Origin: Isoetes taiwanensis
Taxonomy: Eukaryota > Streptophyta > Lycopodiopsida > Isoetales > Isoetaceae
NCBI GenBank assembly: GCA_021234155.1
Contig: JAJEKV010000028.1
Coordinates: 16,248,469 to 16,312,468, forward strand
Length of the DNA stretch: 64,000 nt
Direction: 5' to 3'
In this document: positions 11,890-22,873 of the stretch, piece by piece
Numbering within the stretch: position 1 is the first letter of the stretch
Layout of the letters: each line of letters starts with the position of its first letter
Translations under genes and position numbers: made by a program
Notes under the pieces: model-generated
The model's input: only the letters and a program-made list of their open reading frames with translations
Told to the model about the DNA's origin: nothing
Database searches by the model: none

Positions 11890-12763
11890 GTGTTCAGAAA
11901 TAGAGATAACGGAATTTTGGCTTTAAGCCAGCAAACTCATATCCAGAATATGTTGAGCAGATTTGGTATGATGGACTGCAATGTAGCAAGTACACCTATT
12001 GTACCTGGCCACAAGATTTCGAGGAAGATGTGTCCTCAAACAGTAGATGAGCAGAAACAAATGGAAAAAATACCATACAGATCATTAATAGGGTGTTTGT
12101 CTTATGTTGCAAATTGCACGAGACCTGACATTGCATTTGCTGTAAATCTTTTGAGTAGATACAATCATGACCCTGGCAGGGCACACTGGGTTGCAGCAAA
12201 AAGAATCTTGAGGTACTTAAAGGGTACAATGCATTATGGAATCATGTTCAATACATGTGAGTTAAATTTGAAAGCTTTTTGTGATGCTGACTGGGGTGGA
12301 GATCTTGATCAAAGAAGATCTACATCAGGATATGTGACAATACTAGGAGGTGCACCTATTGCTTGGAAGTGAACAAGGAAGTATTGCTTTATCAAGTGCT
12401 GAAGCAGAATACAATTCTGCCTCATTAGCAGTAAAGGAAATTGTATGGGAAAGACAACTCTTGAATGAACTTGGATTCAATTAGAAACTACCTACTGTGA
12501 TGTACTGTGACAGCATTAGTTGCATAGCCATGTCAAAAAATCCTGTCCTACATGAAAGATCTAAGCATATAGAGATGGAGATTCATTTCTTGAGAGATAT
12601 GGTGGAGAAGAATTATGTTCATTTGACATATATTAATACTAAAGAACAACAGGCTGATATATTCACCAAGGCGTTGCCAGTTGCAAGATTTGAGGAATTG
12701 AGAAAGTCATTGAACTGCTGCAACTCAGGAATATTACATGAAGGGGAGAATGATAAAGTATGA
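11890..12763 (+). pseudogene. Copia connection domain and RNase H
   Basis: Typical copia C-terminal blocks are visible: YRSLIGCLSYVANCTRPDIAF (split here as YRSLIGCLSY and NCTRPDIAFAVNLLSRY, about 12080-12160), AAKRILRYLKGT (about 12197), CDADWGGD with the first RNase H aspartates (about 12282), and STSGYVTILGG. The frame breaks at about 12370. The next frame resumes with the RNase H block SIALSSAEAEYNS and meets a TAG at 12482-12484. It continues with MYCDSISCIAMSKNP and ADIFTKALPVARFEELRKSL to 12763, just before the polypurine tract and the 3' LTR. Confidence 0.9.
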
Positions 12764-13412
12764 TCATGTAATATTTCTGAAAGTCTTACAATATCTTGGG
12801 TGCCTCAGATGCTAAAGCACAACTTGCAAAGTTCATATTCATATTGCTTAAAGTGATGCAGAAGCTCATGGTAAGATCAAACTGTTGCATGTTGTACATT
12901 AGGGTCGAAGGGGAGACATGCTACGTTTGAATCCTTAGTGAATTTAAAACTATAGGGTTATTTACCTTATAGTGTATATGGTGCAAGGTTGAGCCATTAA
13001 AATTGTAATGGTGCTATTATGGAAACCTGTTTTAAGATAAGCATGACCATGTCGGTCAAATGAGAAAAGAGCAATGCATTGTTGCAGGAGATCGGTCCGG
13101 CTTGTCGGCCGGACCCAAATGATAAACACAAGTAGAATTAACAGAGACGATGATAGCCTGAATGATTGTATCCGGAACCTGCTTATTGAATAATATACAG
13201 AGCTTGGGCTGTCGAAGGAAATTGAGTTTGTTGTGCTACAGTGTTTTCATCCTTCCCAAATGAACAGTGTTTTTCGATGCATTAAATCAATGGTTTGAAT
13301 AAAATACAAGGTTAATTCATTAGTAGATGGTCACCATTGAAAGTCTATTGGTTACTTAACTAGAAACGAGAAGAAATTGTTCTTGATCATAAGTGTAGTT
13401 GTGAAGCATTCA
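12751..13412 (+). repeat. Copia 3' LTR, short at its right end
   Basis: It matches the 5' LTR along 660 bp and then jumps directly to a final CA. The last 18 or so bases present in the 5' LTR (about 8398-8415) are missing. Most differences from the 5' copy are at about 7807-7813 (shifted GCAG/TGCA) and one T/C at about 8214. Confidence 0.85.
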
Positions 13413-13426
13413 CGTGTATTATGTTC

Positions 13427-13563
13427 GGTAATGCATGCTTCTCGAGATTCTGGCAATAATTTTCTCGGCGGCACACTCGTGGCTCCGCCGCTCGTGCGCC
13501 GCCTTGTTTGGCAGAGTCTCCTCGAAAATTATATACCGAAATCTCTTCGAAGCGTGCATTACC
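13427..13563. repeat. Large imperfect palindrome (foldback)
   Basis: The left arm starts GGTAATGCATGCTTC (13427) and the right arm ends GAAGCGTGCATTACC (13563). The arms stay complementary inward through ATAATTTTC / GAAAATTAT and into a GC-rich centre (GGCGGCAC... / ...GCGCCGCC). The whole 137 bp can fold into one long stem. It starts 14 bases beyond the copia 3' LTR. It could be a foldback transposon remnant or a small-RNA precursor. I see no coding potential. Confidence 0.6.
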
Positions 13564-14050
13564 TAGCACATAAACCATGCCAAAGAACTCATTCAAAGAA
13601 AATACAAAGACAATCTACATAGGCATATTATATCTTATTTGTAAAATATTGGTTTCCATGGTTTTAATCTAGCCTTAATAGATAGATGCCTATTTTAAAT
13701 ATTCCTTTAACTAGTAATTTGTGTAGTAAATATTATTCTCTGCGATGGCGGCGAACCCCCTGCCCGCCTTGTTTAGGGAGCTTACAAATGTACTTTTGCT
13801 TATTCCTTTATGTACTTGTAAGAGGGCCAAGAATGACGCCTCAGGTAAGCAGATTCTTGATGTTTTTGGTGCTGCCTAGTTCGGTATTTAGTTCAATTCC
13901 CCAGGTGATATGATCATGTCCTGTATGTTGAGCGCAAAGCACTTTTTCTAGTAGATTTAAGTTGATTTCAAGTGGTCTGGCCCTTGGATGAAGCCGTCTA
14001 CAACTAGCTTGCTTGTTGTATATCTGCAATTGCATTTAGCCAGAGTAGAA
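13564..14050. other. Spacer with a possible first exon
   Basis: Positions 13745-13844 read MAANPLPALFRELTNVLLL and on to a near-consensus splice donor (CTCAG followed by GTAAGC at 13845). I recognise no family and found no convincing downstream exon, so this is only a candidate 5' coding exon. Confidence 0.3.
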
Positions 14051-14440
14051 GGCAGAGCATTCTTCTAAAATTTGGCATCAAATTGTGTCTTTTCTGTCTT
14101 TTGAACATTTAATTTCTAGAAAGCTTTTGCAGAATCGAATCGGCGGAAGACTTTCGGTTTACAGCCCCCCCTTCCAGAAAACACCACCAGAAAATTGCAG
14201 ATGAATAAAAAACAGAAAAAAAACGGCTAAAAAGCATCGGAAAGTGTTCAAAACAAGAAAAAAATTGCCAGGAAAAGCTGATCAATCGCCCCTGTCTTGT
14301 GTCTTTTCCTTCACCAGCACGACAGTTGTGTAACTATATTGTATTTAGGCAGAGCATTCTTCCAGAATTTGGCATCCAATTGCGTCTTTTTTGTCTTTTG
14401 AAATTTTGATTTCTATAAAGCTTTTGCAGAATCGGTTATG
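14051..14440. repeat. Diverged direct repeat of about 92 bp
   Basis: GCAGAGCATTCTTC starts both copies (about 14051 and 14350), and both run through AAGCTTTTGCAGAATCG (to about 14143 and 14434). The offset is about 299 bp. A second shared block, TGTGTAACTATATTGTA (about 14325), recurs diverged at about 14818, so the duplication is larger and partly eroded. Confidence 0.6.
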
Positions 14441-14463
14441 AGAGGGATAACACTTTGGAATGA

Positions 14464-14770
14464 GGGTGTTATGCCCCATTATAACAAACGACGGCCGGAG
14501 GCCCGAGCTTGTTATAGTAGGGCATAACACCCGAGTTCTAGGGTATTATCCGCCTTAACAACCTGGGCCCGAGAGTTTTATAGTAGTTTTGTAGTGGTTT
14601 TATGGTAGTTTTCATAACAAGCTAGATGTTTATAGCCATTTGGCATAATATACTAGGTGTTTATGCACTTTTTAATGTGTTACTGGTGGGTAACACTCTT
14701 GTAATCAACGGCTGAGATATGATCTCAGCCTTAAAACTTGACGGCCAGGTTGTTAAGGTTTCTTAGTTGA
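14464..14770. repeat. Nested inverted repeats, MITE-like
   Basis: One inverted repeat has 23-bp arms at 14464-14486 and 14510-14532 (GGGTGTTATGCCC... / ...GGGCATAACACCC). A second pair, CCTTAACAACCTGG (about 14553) and its complement ending GGTTGTTAAGG (about 14756), encloses about 200 bp of non-coding DNA. A small hairpin, GGCTGAGATATGATCTCAGCC split as GGCTGAGAT / ATCTCAGCC, sits at about 14710-14730. No ORF is present. This fits a miniature inverted-repeat element or foldback nest. Confidence 0.5.
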
Positions 14771-15680
14771 TCGATCGGTTCCGTCTTGCATTTTTGCCTT
14801 CACCATTACGGAGAGCTGTATAACTGTATTGTACTTTTTCCAGGCCAAATGTATATTTAGTTGATTGCCTAAGATTTGTAAGGCCCAAAATAATAGAACC
14901 ACATCAGCATTTGGTCTCGTCAAACGCTGGGTTTGAAGGCTTGGAATGCAGATTTTGGTATATTCTATGGAACATATCAGGATCTAATGGTTGTAGTACA
15001 ATGAGAGAAATATCTTCTCTTAGGGAGGAAAATGCGACGAGCAATTATCAGAAAGGGTTAACAAAGGCAACCATCTATTATAAAAAGAGAACTACCTTTT
15101 ATGGACAGATGCTACAGACTCACGACTGAACAGCTCTACGGCCAAGCATTCAGGAAGAAATAAACTAGGGACTTGCTTCCAAATAAAGCTGGCTAGATAT
15201 TATCTCTCTGAAGATGAATACCTCTGATTATTTGCTAGTGCTCCTAGCCCATTATCAGTTCTTCTGTAACAGAATACTTAAAGAATCCAGAGATACATTT
15301 ATGGAGCGGTCCATTGATCCTTACTCTGTAGGATAGCTTGTTTGATGATATTGTAGCAGAAACTTCCTATTCCTAAGACATTGTTGTGAATTCCCTTGAT
15401 TGGAGACTGCGGACTTGCAGTGATGATCAATAGCTAGATAAGCAAATGTTTAGCTTTGCTAGTATAACCTTTCGAAGGTGGCTTTGATTAAGCATAACAA
15501 TTGTTTGTGTATGATCCAGATTATCCAATGTTTACTGTAATATGTAGCAAAATAACGGGGGGTTCCAGGGGGATTTGATATCGATGTAAAAATAACAATT
15601 CCTGAAACCATAGACTATATATCCATAAAACAATTGAATAGTTGGTTATAAAAAAAACATAGATTCAAGATAAAAAATAA
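14771..15680. other. Spacer, no gene recognised
   Basis: Short frames only. 14911-15129 is open on the plus strand but has no recognisable motif and no supported splice sites. Confidence 0.4.
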
Positions 15681-15686
15681 TCAAAT

Positions 15687-15760
15687 TAGCTCAATTGGTA
15701 CATTGGTTAAAGTAGTCTTACTAGGACATTGAGTTATTTTGGTAGACGTTCGAACCTCCG
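15687..15760 (+). mobile_element. tRNA-like SINE head
   Basis: TAGCTCAATTGG (15687-15698) resembles a polymerase III A box and GTTCGAACCTC (15748-15758) a B box, at about the spacing found in tRNAs. The segment does not close into a tRNA acceptor stem, so I call it a SINE head rather than a tRNA gene. Its 3' limit is unclear. Confidence 0.45.
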
Positions 15761-16552
15761 TATTTCATATCATAAAATCTTAGGCAAAGTCATATAGAGG
15801 TTTAATATTCCCTCAAAACCTTAGGCGAAACCGTATTTCATATTTCAAAATCATAGGCGCCTTCAATCATAAATGACTATAAGTGAAACGAGAGGTGCTT
15901 AAAGGCCCCAACATACGATCTGGGTCGTAGGATCGACGAATCCGACGACTGTGGTAGTCCAGGGTCCAAATTTCTTAAAGCAATATCAGGATTCTGGAGC
16001 ATAGAATCCTCCTTGAGCATGGAATCCCTTTGTAGAAATCCCTCAAGGATCGCAACAGTTCAGGGTAAAACTATCTCGCCCCCTAAGATGAAGGTTAGAG
16101 GCAGAGAATTTGTGTCCTCCAGCCTTCTAGCATCAATAACATGACTAACAAAATGGGAAAAAAAATCCAAGTCTTTAAAGGCTCAAACATCGATCTACAA
16201 ATTTCTATTTCGGCTTTCTTTAATATACACATAACTTCTAAATGTATTATTGAGGAAAGACAGCTCTTGTAGAAGTCAATAAAAGATGCAAATGCTTGAT
16301 CTCTGAACAGAAGCATGATTTTGAGATCTTTCAGGCTTTGACGACATCAGAAATGAAAAAAAAAAAGAAAGCAAGAAAGATTGTTATACATACATATTTG
16401 TGTTTTAATGTCCATGCATAGTTTCAAACAAAGCCCTATGTTGGAATATACAAAGTCGTGGACAACATAGAGTCATGGAAAATATGACCTTTTACGAAAG
16501 ATTCATAAAACTAAGAGGTGTTTTAGTGTCATGGACAATATGACCTTTAGGT
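15761..16552. other. Spacer, no gene recognised
   Basis: AT-rich non-coding DNA. A CTTAGGC(A/G)AA motif recurs loosely at about 15780 and 15820. Nothing gene-like is visible. Confidence 0.4.
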
Positions 16553-16624
16553 AGATAGATAGTATTTTAATGTCACGCCACTAGGCAGCATCCAACTGGA
16601 CATGTGACCACACACCACACTCCT
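16553..16624 (-). mobile_element. Decayed SINE end, related to the copy at 6913
   Basis: On the plus strand a GATA tract is followed by TATTTTAATGTCACGCCAC, GGCAGCATCCA and GGACATGTGAC. This parallels 6913-6990 (GTCATGCCAC, GGCAGCGTCCA, GGACATATGAC). A poly(A) retroinsertion (16633-16878) landed directly beside or inside it. Confidence 0.55.
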
Positions 16625-16629
16625 ATGAG

Positions 16630-16667
<38 letters not shown>

Positions 16668-16890
16668 AAGAATATAGGAATATATTAAACCACTAGAATG
16701 CGATCAAGTACAATGATAAGTGTGGTGCTAAGAAATGAAGTGCCCATCATGATTCATAATCTGTAGGAATGTCGACCAAATTTCCTGCGTAACTGTGCCA
16801 GACAAGCTTGAGACTTGGTAAGCCTGCCACAACTTATGCCTCAAGATCAGAACCAACCGAAAAGGGCTAAGCACTGCAATGAGGAGTTTT
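16625..16890 (-). mobile_element. 5'-truncated poly(A) retroelement with target-site duplication
   Basis: A run of about 40 T at 16633-16672 is the poly(A) tail of a minus-strand insertion of about 245 bp. It is bounded by identical ATGAGGAGTTTT sequences at 16625-16636 and 16879-16890. That is the classic product of target-primed reverse transcription. The body is too short to identify. The long T run and the opening GAAGAATATAGG resemble the 3' end of the poly(A) LINE at 53880. Confidence 0.75.
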
Positions 16891-17878
16891 AGTGTCATCT
16901 ATAGTTCCAAGATCATAGACAATATGCAAATTAAAGTCACAATTTCTTTTAGTTTTTAGTTGATTATGCATCTTATGTTACAAGAGAACATGCACACAAA
17001 AATACCATTTGCCACATGGTTAAATGCCCAATTCCTCTTTTCAATTCTATATGATTGTTCCAACATCCTCGTCTTATTCGTTGGTAGCAGTGCCACTTGT
17101 GTTCTATACATGTGAGCATATGATCCATTAACAATTTTGAGGAGTTGGATAAAGACTAGAAAGTAAATAATAGTTCTTACACATTTTTATAATTCATCTC
17201 AACTAACAAACAATATTGTACTTTAAATGTGATGAATCTAAGGGCCAGATACCACTTTCAGAATTGGATAGGTATCAATTAATTGTGAACTAGCAACTGC
17301 TTTCTGATACGACACCTACTTTCTAACCGACACCCGCGCAAAGTCCTTGTAACTACTATTTTGCACTTATAATGTGGTATAAGTTAATGACTTTTGCTGC
17401 AATAAAGACACTCGTCCTTTGCTTGAGTTCTAAAGCACAATCATTAAGTTTACCCAATCCTTCTTGTATTGGAAAAGGGGCTCTCTCGCATGGTTTGGAC
17501 TATGATTTCGGTTATGTATAGTATGCGAAACCGTATGTTTTACAGGGTTAGAGCAGCTTATTTGCATTTAGTGGTCATGTTTCCTTTTTAGGTTTTTAGA
17601 ATGTGTTTTTTTTTGCAATGGTAAGGGGCCATTTTCTTAGGGCATAGATAAGAATGCACGCCCCTTTCTATTTTTAGAGCTCCGATGGAGCTGTGCTTCT
17701 GTTTTATTGTGTTAAAAACCATGAACAGGAGCTATGCTTCAGCCTCTGATGGGAACAATTTTCCTTATCATGGGTGGGGGTTGTTTCGTGTTTTTTTCTT
17801 GAGGTTTTTGTTTGATGGGCACTGCTGCTAGGATCGCACCTGTGGGCGATGGACATGCCAGATATGGTAGCTACAAGT
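16891..17878. other. Spacer, no gene recognised
   Basis: No coding frame or RNA gene seen on either strand. The region leads into a tandem duplication. Confidence 0.4.
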
Positions 17879-18650
17879 GGACCTGGAGTCTTCTAATATT
17901 GATTTTGCCAATGCTATCCTTTTTTTATTCCTGTGTATGAGCTTGCTGTTAGTGTTAGAGGATAATGCATCTGAGGAGAGAGGCGAGGCTGAGATTATTG
18001 GGCAGATTTATGAACGTATAGTTGCCGGTCTCGCCTTGGCCACTTAGTCTGCATCGAGTCGCTTAGAGTTTGCAAAGTGCTGGTGCTAAATGGAGGTTCG
18101 ATTCCTCCAGCTTGTTTGTTCCCACAGATCTATCCTGTTTCTTCCGACAGATCTATCTAGTTTGTTCCGCTAGATGGAGGGCGCAACTGTCTTTGCAGAT
18201 GCCCATACAAGGCTTCCAGTTCGTTGTTGCAGGAAGAGAAGCTGCAAAGGCTTTTATGCACAGGACCTGGAGTCTTCTAATATTGATTTTGCCAATGCTA
18301 TCCTTTTTTTATTCCTGTGTATGAGCTTGCTGTTAGTGTTAGAGGAGAATGCATCTGAGGAGAGAGGCGAGGCTGAGATTATTGGGCAGATTTATGAACG
18401 TATAGTTGCCAGTCTCGCCTTGGCCACTTAGTCTGCATCTAGTCGCTTAGAGTTTGCAAAGCACTGGTGCTAAATGGAGGTTCGATTCCTCCAGCTTGTT
18501 TGTTCCCACAGATCTATCCTTTTTCTTCCGACAGATCTATCTAGTTTGTTCCGCTAGATGGAGGGCGCAACTGTCTTTGCAGATGCCCATACAAGGCTTC
18601 CAGTTCGCTGTTGCAGGAAGAGAAGCTGCAAAGGCTTTTATGCACAGGAC
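17879..18650 (+). repeat. Tandem duplication, unit about 384 bp
   Basis: GGACCTGGAGTCTTC begins the first unit (17879) and the second (18263). Each ends with GCTTTTATGCACAGGAC. The copies are almost identical (for example GAGGATAATGC against GAGGAGAATGC). Each contains a T-arm-like GGAGGTTCGATTCCTCC (about 18092 and 18477). Each also has an open frame ending EIIGQIYERIVA-(G/S)-LALAT, which I cannot assign to a family. A recent local duplication explains the matching plus-strand ORFs at 18070-18324 and 18454-18771. Confidence 0.8.
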
Positions 18651-19392
18651 TAGCAGCAGAGGATTCCGAGAGTCTGCAGTGCTTGCTAGTTTTGCTACTG
18701 CTGTTTGCAATTTTTTTCTCCATAATTTTTTTGAACGGTACGTACACCACTGTGTACTTTTGCACCATTGAAAGTTGCACGGGGAACTCCGGTGGAAAAA
18801 TGCAGGGCCATTGATCTGGCACAATAGAGGGCATATTCGCTATATCAATGGTCCACAAAAGAAATTGCAAAACATCCCATAAAGTTTGATTGGGAGGGGA
18901 GTGATCCATCAAGACTTCACGCTATTTTACCACTAACATGCACACATGACTAAACAGATGACCTGCTTACCCTTTCGAGGGCTACTTATAATCTGCCTAT
19001 CATTTAGCTGCCACTTGGGCTGGCCTTGTGGACCTTTACCACATGGCATCCACATCACATGCATATAGCAGCTGGAGCCCCATGCCTCATATATACGTGC
19101 ATGCAATAAGAGGAATTCGTTAGTATCCACGCATGCACAAAAGAGTAAACATGCTGCAAATGTACACAATGGGCAAGGAACTACAGTCCCCATACTCGAC
19201 AAAGGTTCTCGCCATGGAACATTCATATCATCGTTGAAATATAAGAAATACAATAATTTGTTTTTGTCTATGAAATTTAGATTTCAAAAAGCACAGTGCC
19301 TACTCAAAAATTTAAGCTTTAGATAAGGCCAGTCTATCCAGCATATCTTACTTGAAATGGTGGTTAGTGGGAAGTTGTGTTCAAACATGATC
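18651..19392. other. Region downstream of the METTL5-like gene
   Basis: No gene recognised. The part nearest 19392 should hold the 3' UTR of the minus-strand METTL5-like gene. Confidence 0.4.
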
Positions 19393-21810
19393 TCAATTTT
19401 TAGTGAAGCGCCATAGGTCAACTGCAATGTCAATCTCCTGCTTCTTGTGGAACTTGTATAGGGCCCTAAGATCAAATCTTAGCTGAAGAAAAAGCGTAAG
19501 TATCATGTTACAATTACCTCGAAGGAGTTCAAAATACTTCAATGAGAGCATACTTCATATAATACGTCTGCACTTCTTGCACCAAAATCACGCAATGCAG
19601 TTCTCTTCACATGCTGATGAGACAAAACGTATATCATTATTTCTTCTCATGATCTGAATATTGAAAATAAAGGCAAGAAGCAAGCAAAACCACATATGTT
19701 AATTCATTAACACTTCATTTGGCATTTCAAGTGCCCAAATTCAGGCAGGTTTGCACAGAACAATCTTTCAAAATAATAAAAACCATCAAGCCAAATATAT
19801 TATAGTTTATGTCTTGGACATTTTAGACGAGTGCCATTGGGGGATTGATTGGTTCATTTTGTTGCTTAAACTCTTGATTGTGAACATCTTCACCTAGTTC
19901 AATGCTATGCTATGCCAAATCACAATTAAAAAAATGGAAAAAAGAAAAGGCTTGATCTATCACCTCCCTTGTTGAAGTCTTATGCAAAGAGTACACTGCA
20001 GTCCCTGCAATCTGTCAACAAACCCTGTTTCAAAATAGTGTGCAATGGAAAAGAAATACTTGAAAGCAGAGAATTTATCCATGATGCTCCAGAAGTTATG
20101 GACTACCCTAGTATAAATTGTTCAGACAGATGGGCACATCATTGGGAAAGATGTTAAAATACTCATCTAAAAAATATGTATTTCTGACCTAACAATGCAT
20201 CATAAGTCTGAGCAATGACTAAAAACTTTTCAAGTTCAGATAGCCATATGCATGTCATAAAGTGTTCATATACCTGAAGTGCAATTGACAAAAACTCCAT
20301 ATCGGCACCTTTCTTTCGAGTTCCAAATGGAGGATTCATCACAACTGTATCAATCATGCAACCTGATTCAAATTCATGGCTGTCAATTCGTGCCTTCCAG
20401 TAATAGAAATGTAACAACTCGCTTATTTCGACATTTCATATGTTAATGGCTTCTTATACTAAAGAGTAAAGAACATACCTCTTGAAGGTACATTTGTCAC
20501 GTCACATTGCACGAATTCCATTTCTGCCTGTAAAAATGCACATTACTAATGAAAAAGAAAACTTTTGATGCACTGAATACAACTGAACATCTCCAGACCA
20601 CCTCAAAATCCTGGGAGTTGCAAGATGCAATTTCCAAAGCAGCAGGATCAATGTCAAAACCAATGACAGATCTGCATGCAGTTCACACGGGCATTACCAG
20701 AAAGATAAAGGATCATCTCTCTTGATTATATTAACCTCATAAAGTGATTTTATAGGTCCATTCAAATAGCCCATCCCAAGTAAAACAGCACACGCAAACA
20801 GGCACTCAACCTCAAGGTTACTTTAGACCCAGAATGTAAGATGCCTTTGACGCAGAATAAAATGCATCGAAACAAACAAAGGGTTAGAGGCACATTCTTA
20901 CCCAGCATCTAACAATGAAGCTGCAATTCCCAATGTACCACAGCCACAGCCCAAGTCGGCCACAACCTTCCCACTAATGTCAGAGAAGCTGCTCTCACCC
21001 TGTATGACATAGACATGTTTCAAGCTGCATTCACTTTATAGCTTGAACAGGAAACTTGTTACCATGTACAGCATGCGTGATGCAATGTGCGGCCCTGTTG
21101 GATATTGCTCAAGCTCAATCTGGAAAAGCAGATAGTATGGAACAAACACAGCAGTCTTAGAAAGCATGTACCAAAATGGCATTACCCTACATAACAAAAA
21201 CTAGTTGTTACTATATAGACACCTCGCATAGGTGGCTATAAGACACGCATAGGAAGACTCTGTACAGCCTTATAACATCCGTAACCAGCAGGACTAAGCA
21301 ATGACTTCGAAGGCAACTTGGCAAACTTGATTATTTTTTTGAAAGCAAGACATTCAAAACGTTGACAAGTTTAGTGGCTGAAAAACATTTAAGAATGGCA
21401 GTCACCTGGAAGTAAATACTATCACCTCATGCCAACATTTGATGCCAAAGCTTTGCAGCTAGAAGTAACAAGCCTTCAAAGATATTAACCTATAACTTCC
21501 ATAGAAGGGCACGTTCTCCATCGACTTGAGAATTTTTCCTCTTCAAGTTAGGATCAAGTATCACAATGTCGAATGCTCCAAGAACATAACCATCATATAT
21601 TTTAAGACTACCTTCCGAGCAATTCTATGAAAACATACACATAACCCTACATTTTCTATAAGTAATAATAGTTTCTTCTCGTGTTCAGCCCTTCTGAGTA
21701 AAAATTCCCAGGGAAAATCAGCATTCGAACAACAAACGAGTTGGCCTTACCCTGGGAGATGTGAATTGTGTAAGACGGCCAAGATGAGACTCCAGTTGTT
21801 TTAGCTTCAT
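19393..21810 (-). CDS. METTL5: METTL5-like 18S rRNA N6-adenosine methyltransferase
   Basis: Nine exons can be traced on the minus strand: 21810-21751, 21119-21063, 20999-20902, 20671-20602, 20527-20479, 20362-20274, 20011-19964, 19613-19554 and 19482-19393. All introns are GT-AG, phases agree throughout, and the sum is 621 nt (206 aa), close to human METTL5 (209 aa). The N-terminus MKLKQLESHLGRLTQF and the block LEQYPTGPHIASRML are family hallmarks. The SAM-binding loop DLGCGCG is at residues 54-60, the acidic FDID at 77-80, and the catalytic NPPFG at 121-125, followed by TRKKGADMEFL. The C-terminus KFHKKQEIDIAVDLWRF is also typical. The family, with TRMT112, makes a single m6A in 18S rRNA. 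The gene appears intact. Confidence 0.93.
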
Positions 21811-22873
21811 GACGGGTTCTACAGCTCCGTTAAACCCTGAAGCGAATTAGGAATGCTTCTATGGTTTCCAATGGATAACGGGCTCATCAATAGACCCCTT
21901 TTTAGGGTACATCTATCCAACGTAAGGCGAAATCACACTTTCGCCAGCCCAAATAAATAAAAGTTACAAGAAATTTATCACGGCGGCCTTGCTGACTCCC
22001 TGCATTTGGAGAGGCGAGTTATTCATGGATGGCCAAGCAAACATTTCCCACTTATAGATTTGAATTATGGGTAGTAATAATCAGTTTAAGAATATACAGG
22101 TTTTAAACCTACAGTATTGCCTTGCCAAATGTTTTTGTTCAAAATATGAAAAATTCCACTTTTGAATGGTTGACGCGGCTCGCCGGGCCCGCACCCCGCG
22201 TAATGGCCTACCGAGGGACATTACCCCTACCACAAAATGTCTACCTCAATTGTGGAAGATGCCTTTAGCACTAGGGTCATTAAAAAGAAGAAAGTTGCAC
22301 GACCATTGACATAACCCAAAGGTTATCGGGGTTGAATATCGACCACTGTTGGCGTATATGGGGTTTAGATACATTCTGCTACTCGGCTATGGCGATGCCG
22401 TTCTCTCGTATGACGCATCGACTATTCTAAAGCTCTATAATATGAACACGTTGTGGCCTTTTCTGCTACCATCTTGTACCCTTTTCAGAAAATTTTGGTT
22501 GATTCTACTTGACCCTGCCTAAATCAAAGGTCTTGATGCCCTTAGCATATTATATAACAATACAACCATGGAATGTCACCCATCGCAGAACTAGAAAATT
22601 TAAACCGAGTTGTCTTTCTCTTACGGGGATACAAAGGCCTGCAACTCAAAACTCATCTATAGTTAGAAGCAGGAAGGAGCAATTTCTCAATGACAACTTA
22701 AACTATCCAGCTAGAATATCACTTACTTCCATGGTCAGTACCTTGATATGTTTAGCAAGTTCTATACCAGATTTATATTTTACCAATGCAAATTTTGCAC
22801 AAAAGAAGGAGTCTTAACTAAGCAAAAAGTTAAAAAAGGAGTCGTCCTAAGAAAAAAGTTGAAGGAAATTAAC
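21811..22873. other. Spacer between METTL5-like gene and LHCA2 pseudogene
   Basis: It probably contains the METTL5 5' UTR and promoter near 21811-21900. The rest shows no recognised gene. The plus-strand frame at 22509-22817 has no family motif. Confidence 0.4.

Larger units (their letters stand above)
7738..13412 (+). mobile_element. Ty1/copia LTR retrotransposon
   Basis: A complete LTR-gag-protease-integrase-RT-RNase H-LTR order, typical of Ty1/copia (integrase before RT). The 5' LTR is 7738-8417 and the 3' LTR is 12751-13412. A tRNA-Met-type primer-binding site follows the 5' LTR at 8419-8431, and a polypurine tract (AAGGGGAGAA, 12741-12750) precedes the 3' LTR. The flanks CCTGT (7733-7737) and CGTGT (13413-13417) match at 4 of 5 bases and are a probable target-site duplication. 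The LTRs differ at only a handful of positions over 660 bp. Despite that young age, the coding region carries three frame breaks and one nonsense codon. Confidence 0.93.

Noticed and set aside
15687-15760. Possible functional tRNA gene
   Set aside because: A and B boxes are present, but the acceptor stem and anticodon loop do not form. A SINE head is more likely.
18090-18110. Possible tRNA gene at the T-arm-like hairpin
   Set aside because: No D arm, anticodon arm or acceptor stem could be paired around it in either tandem copy.
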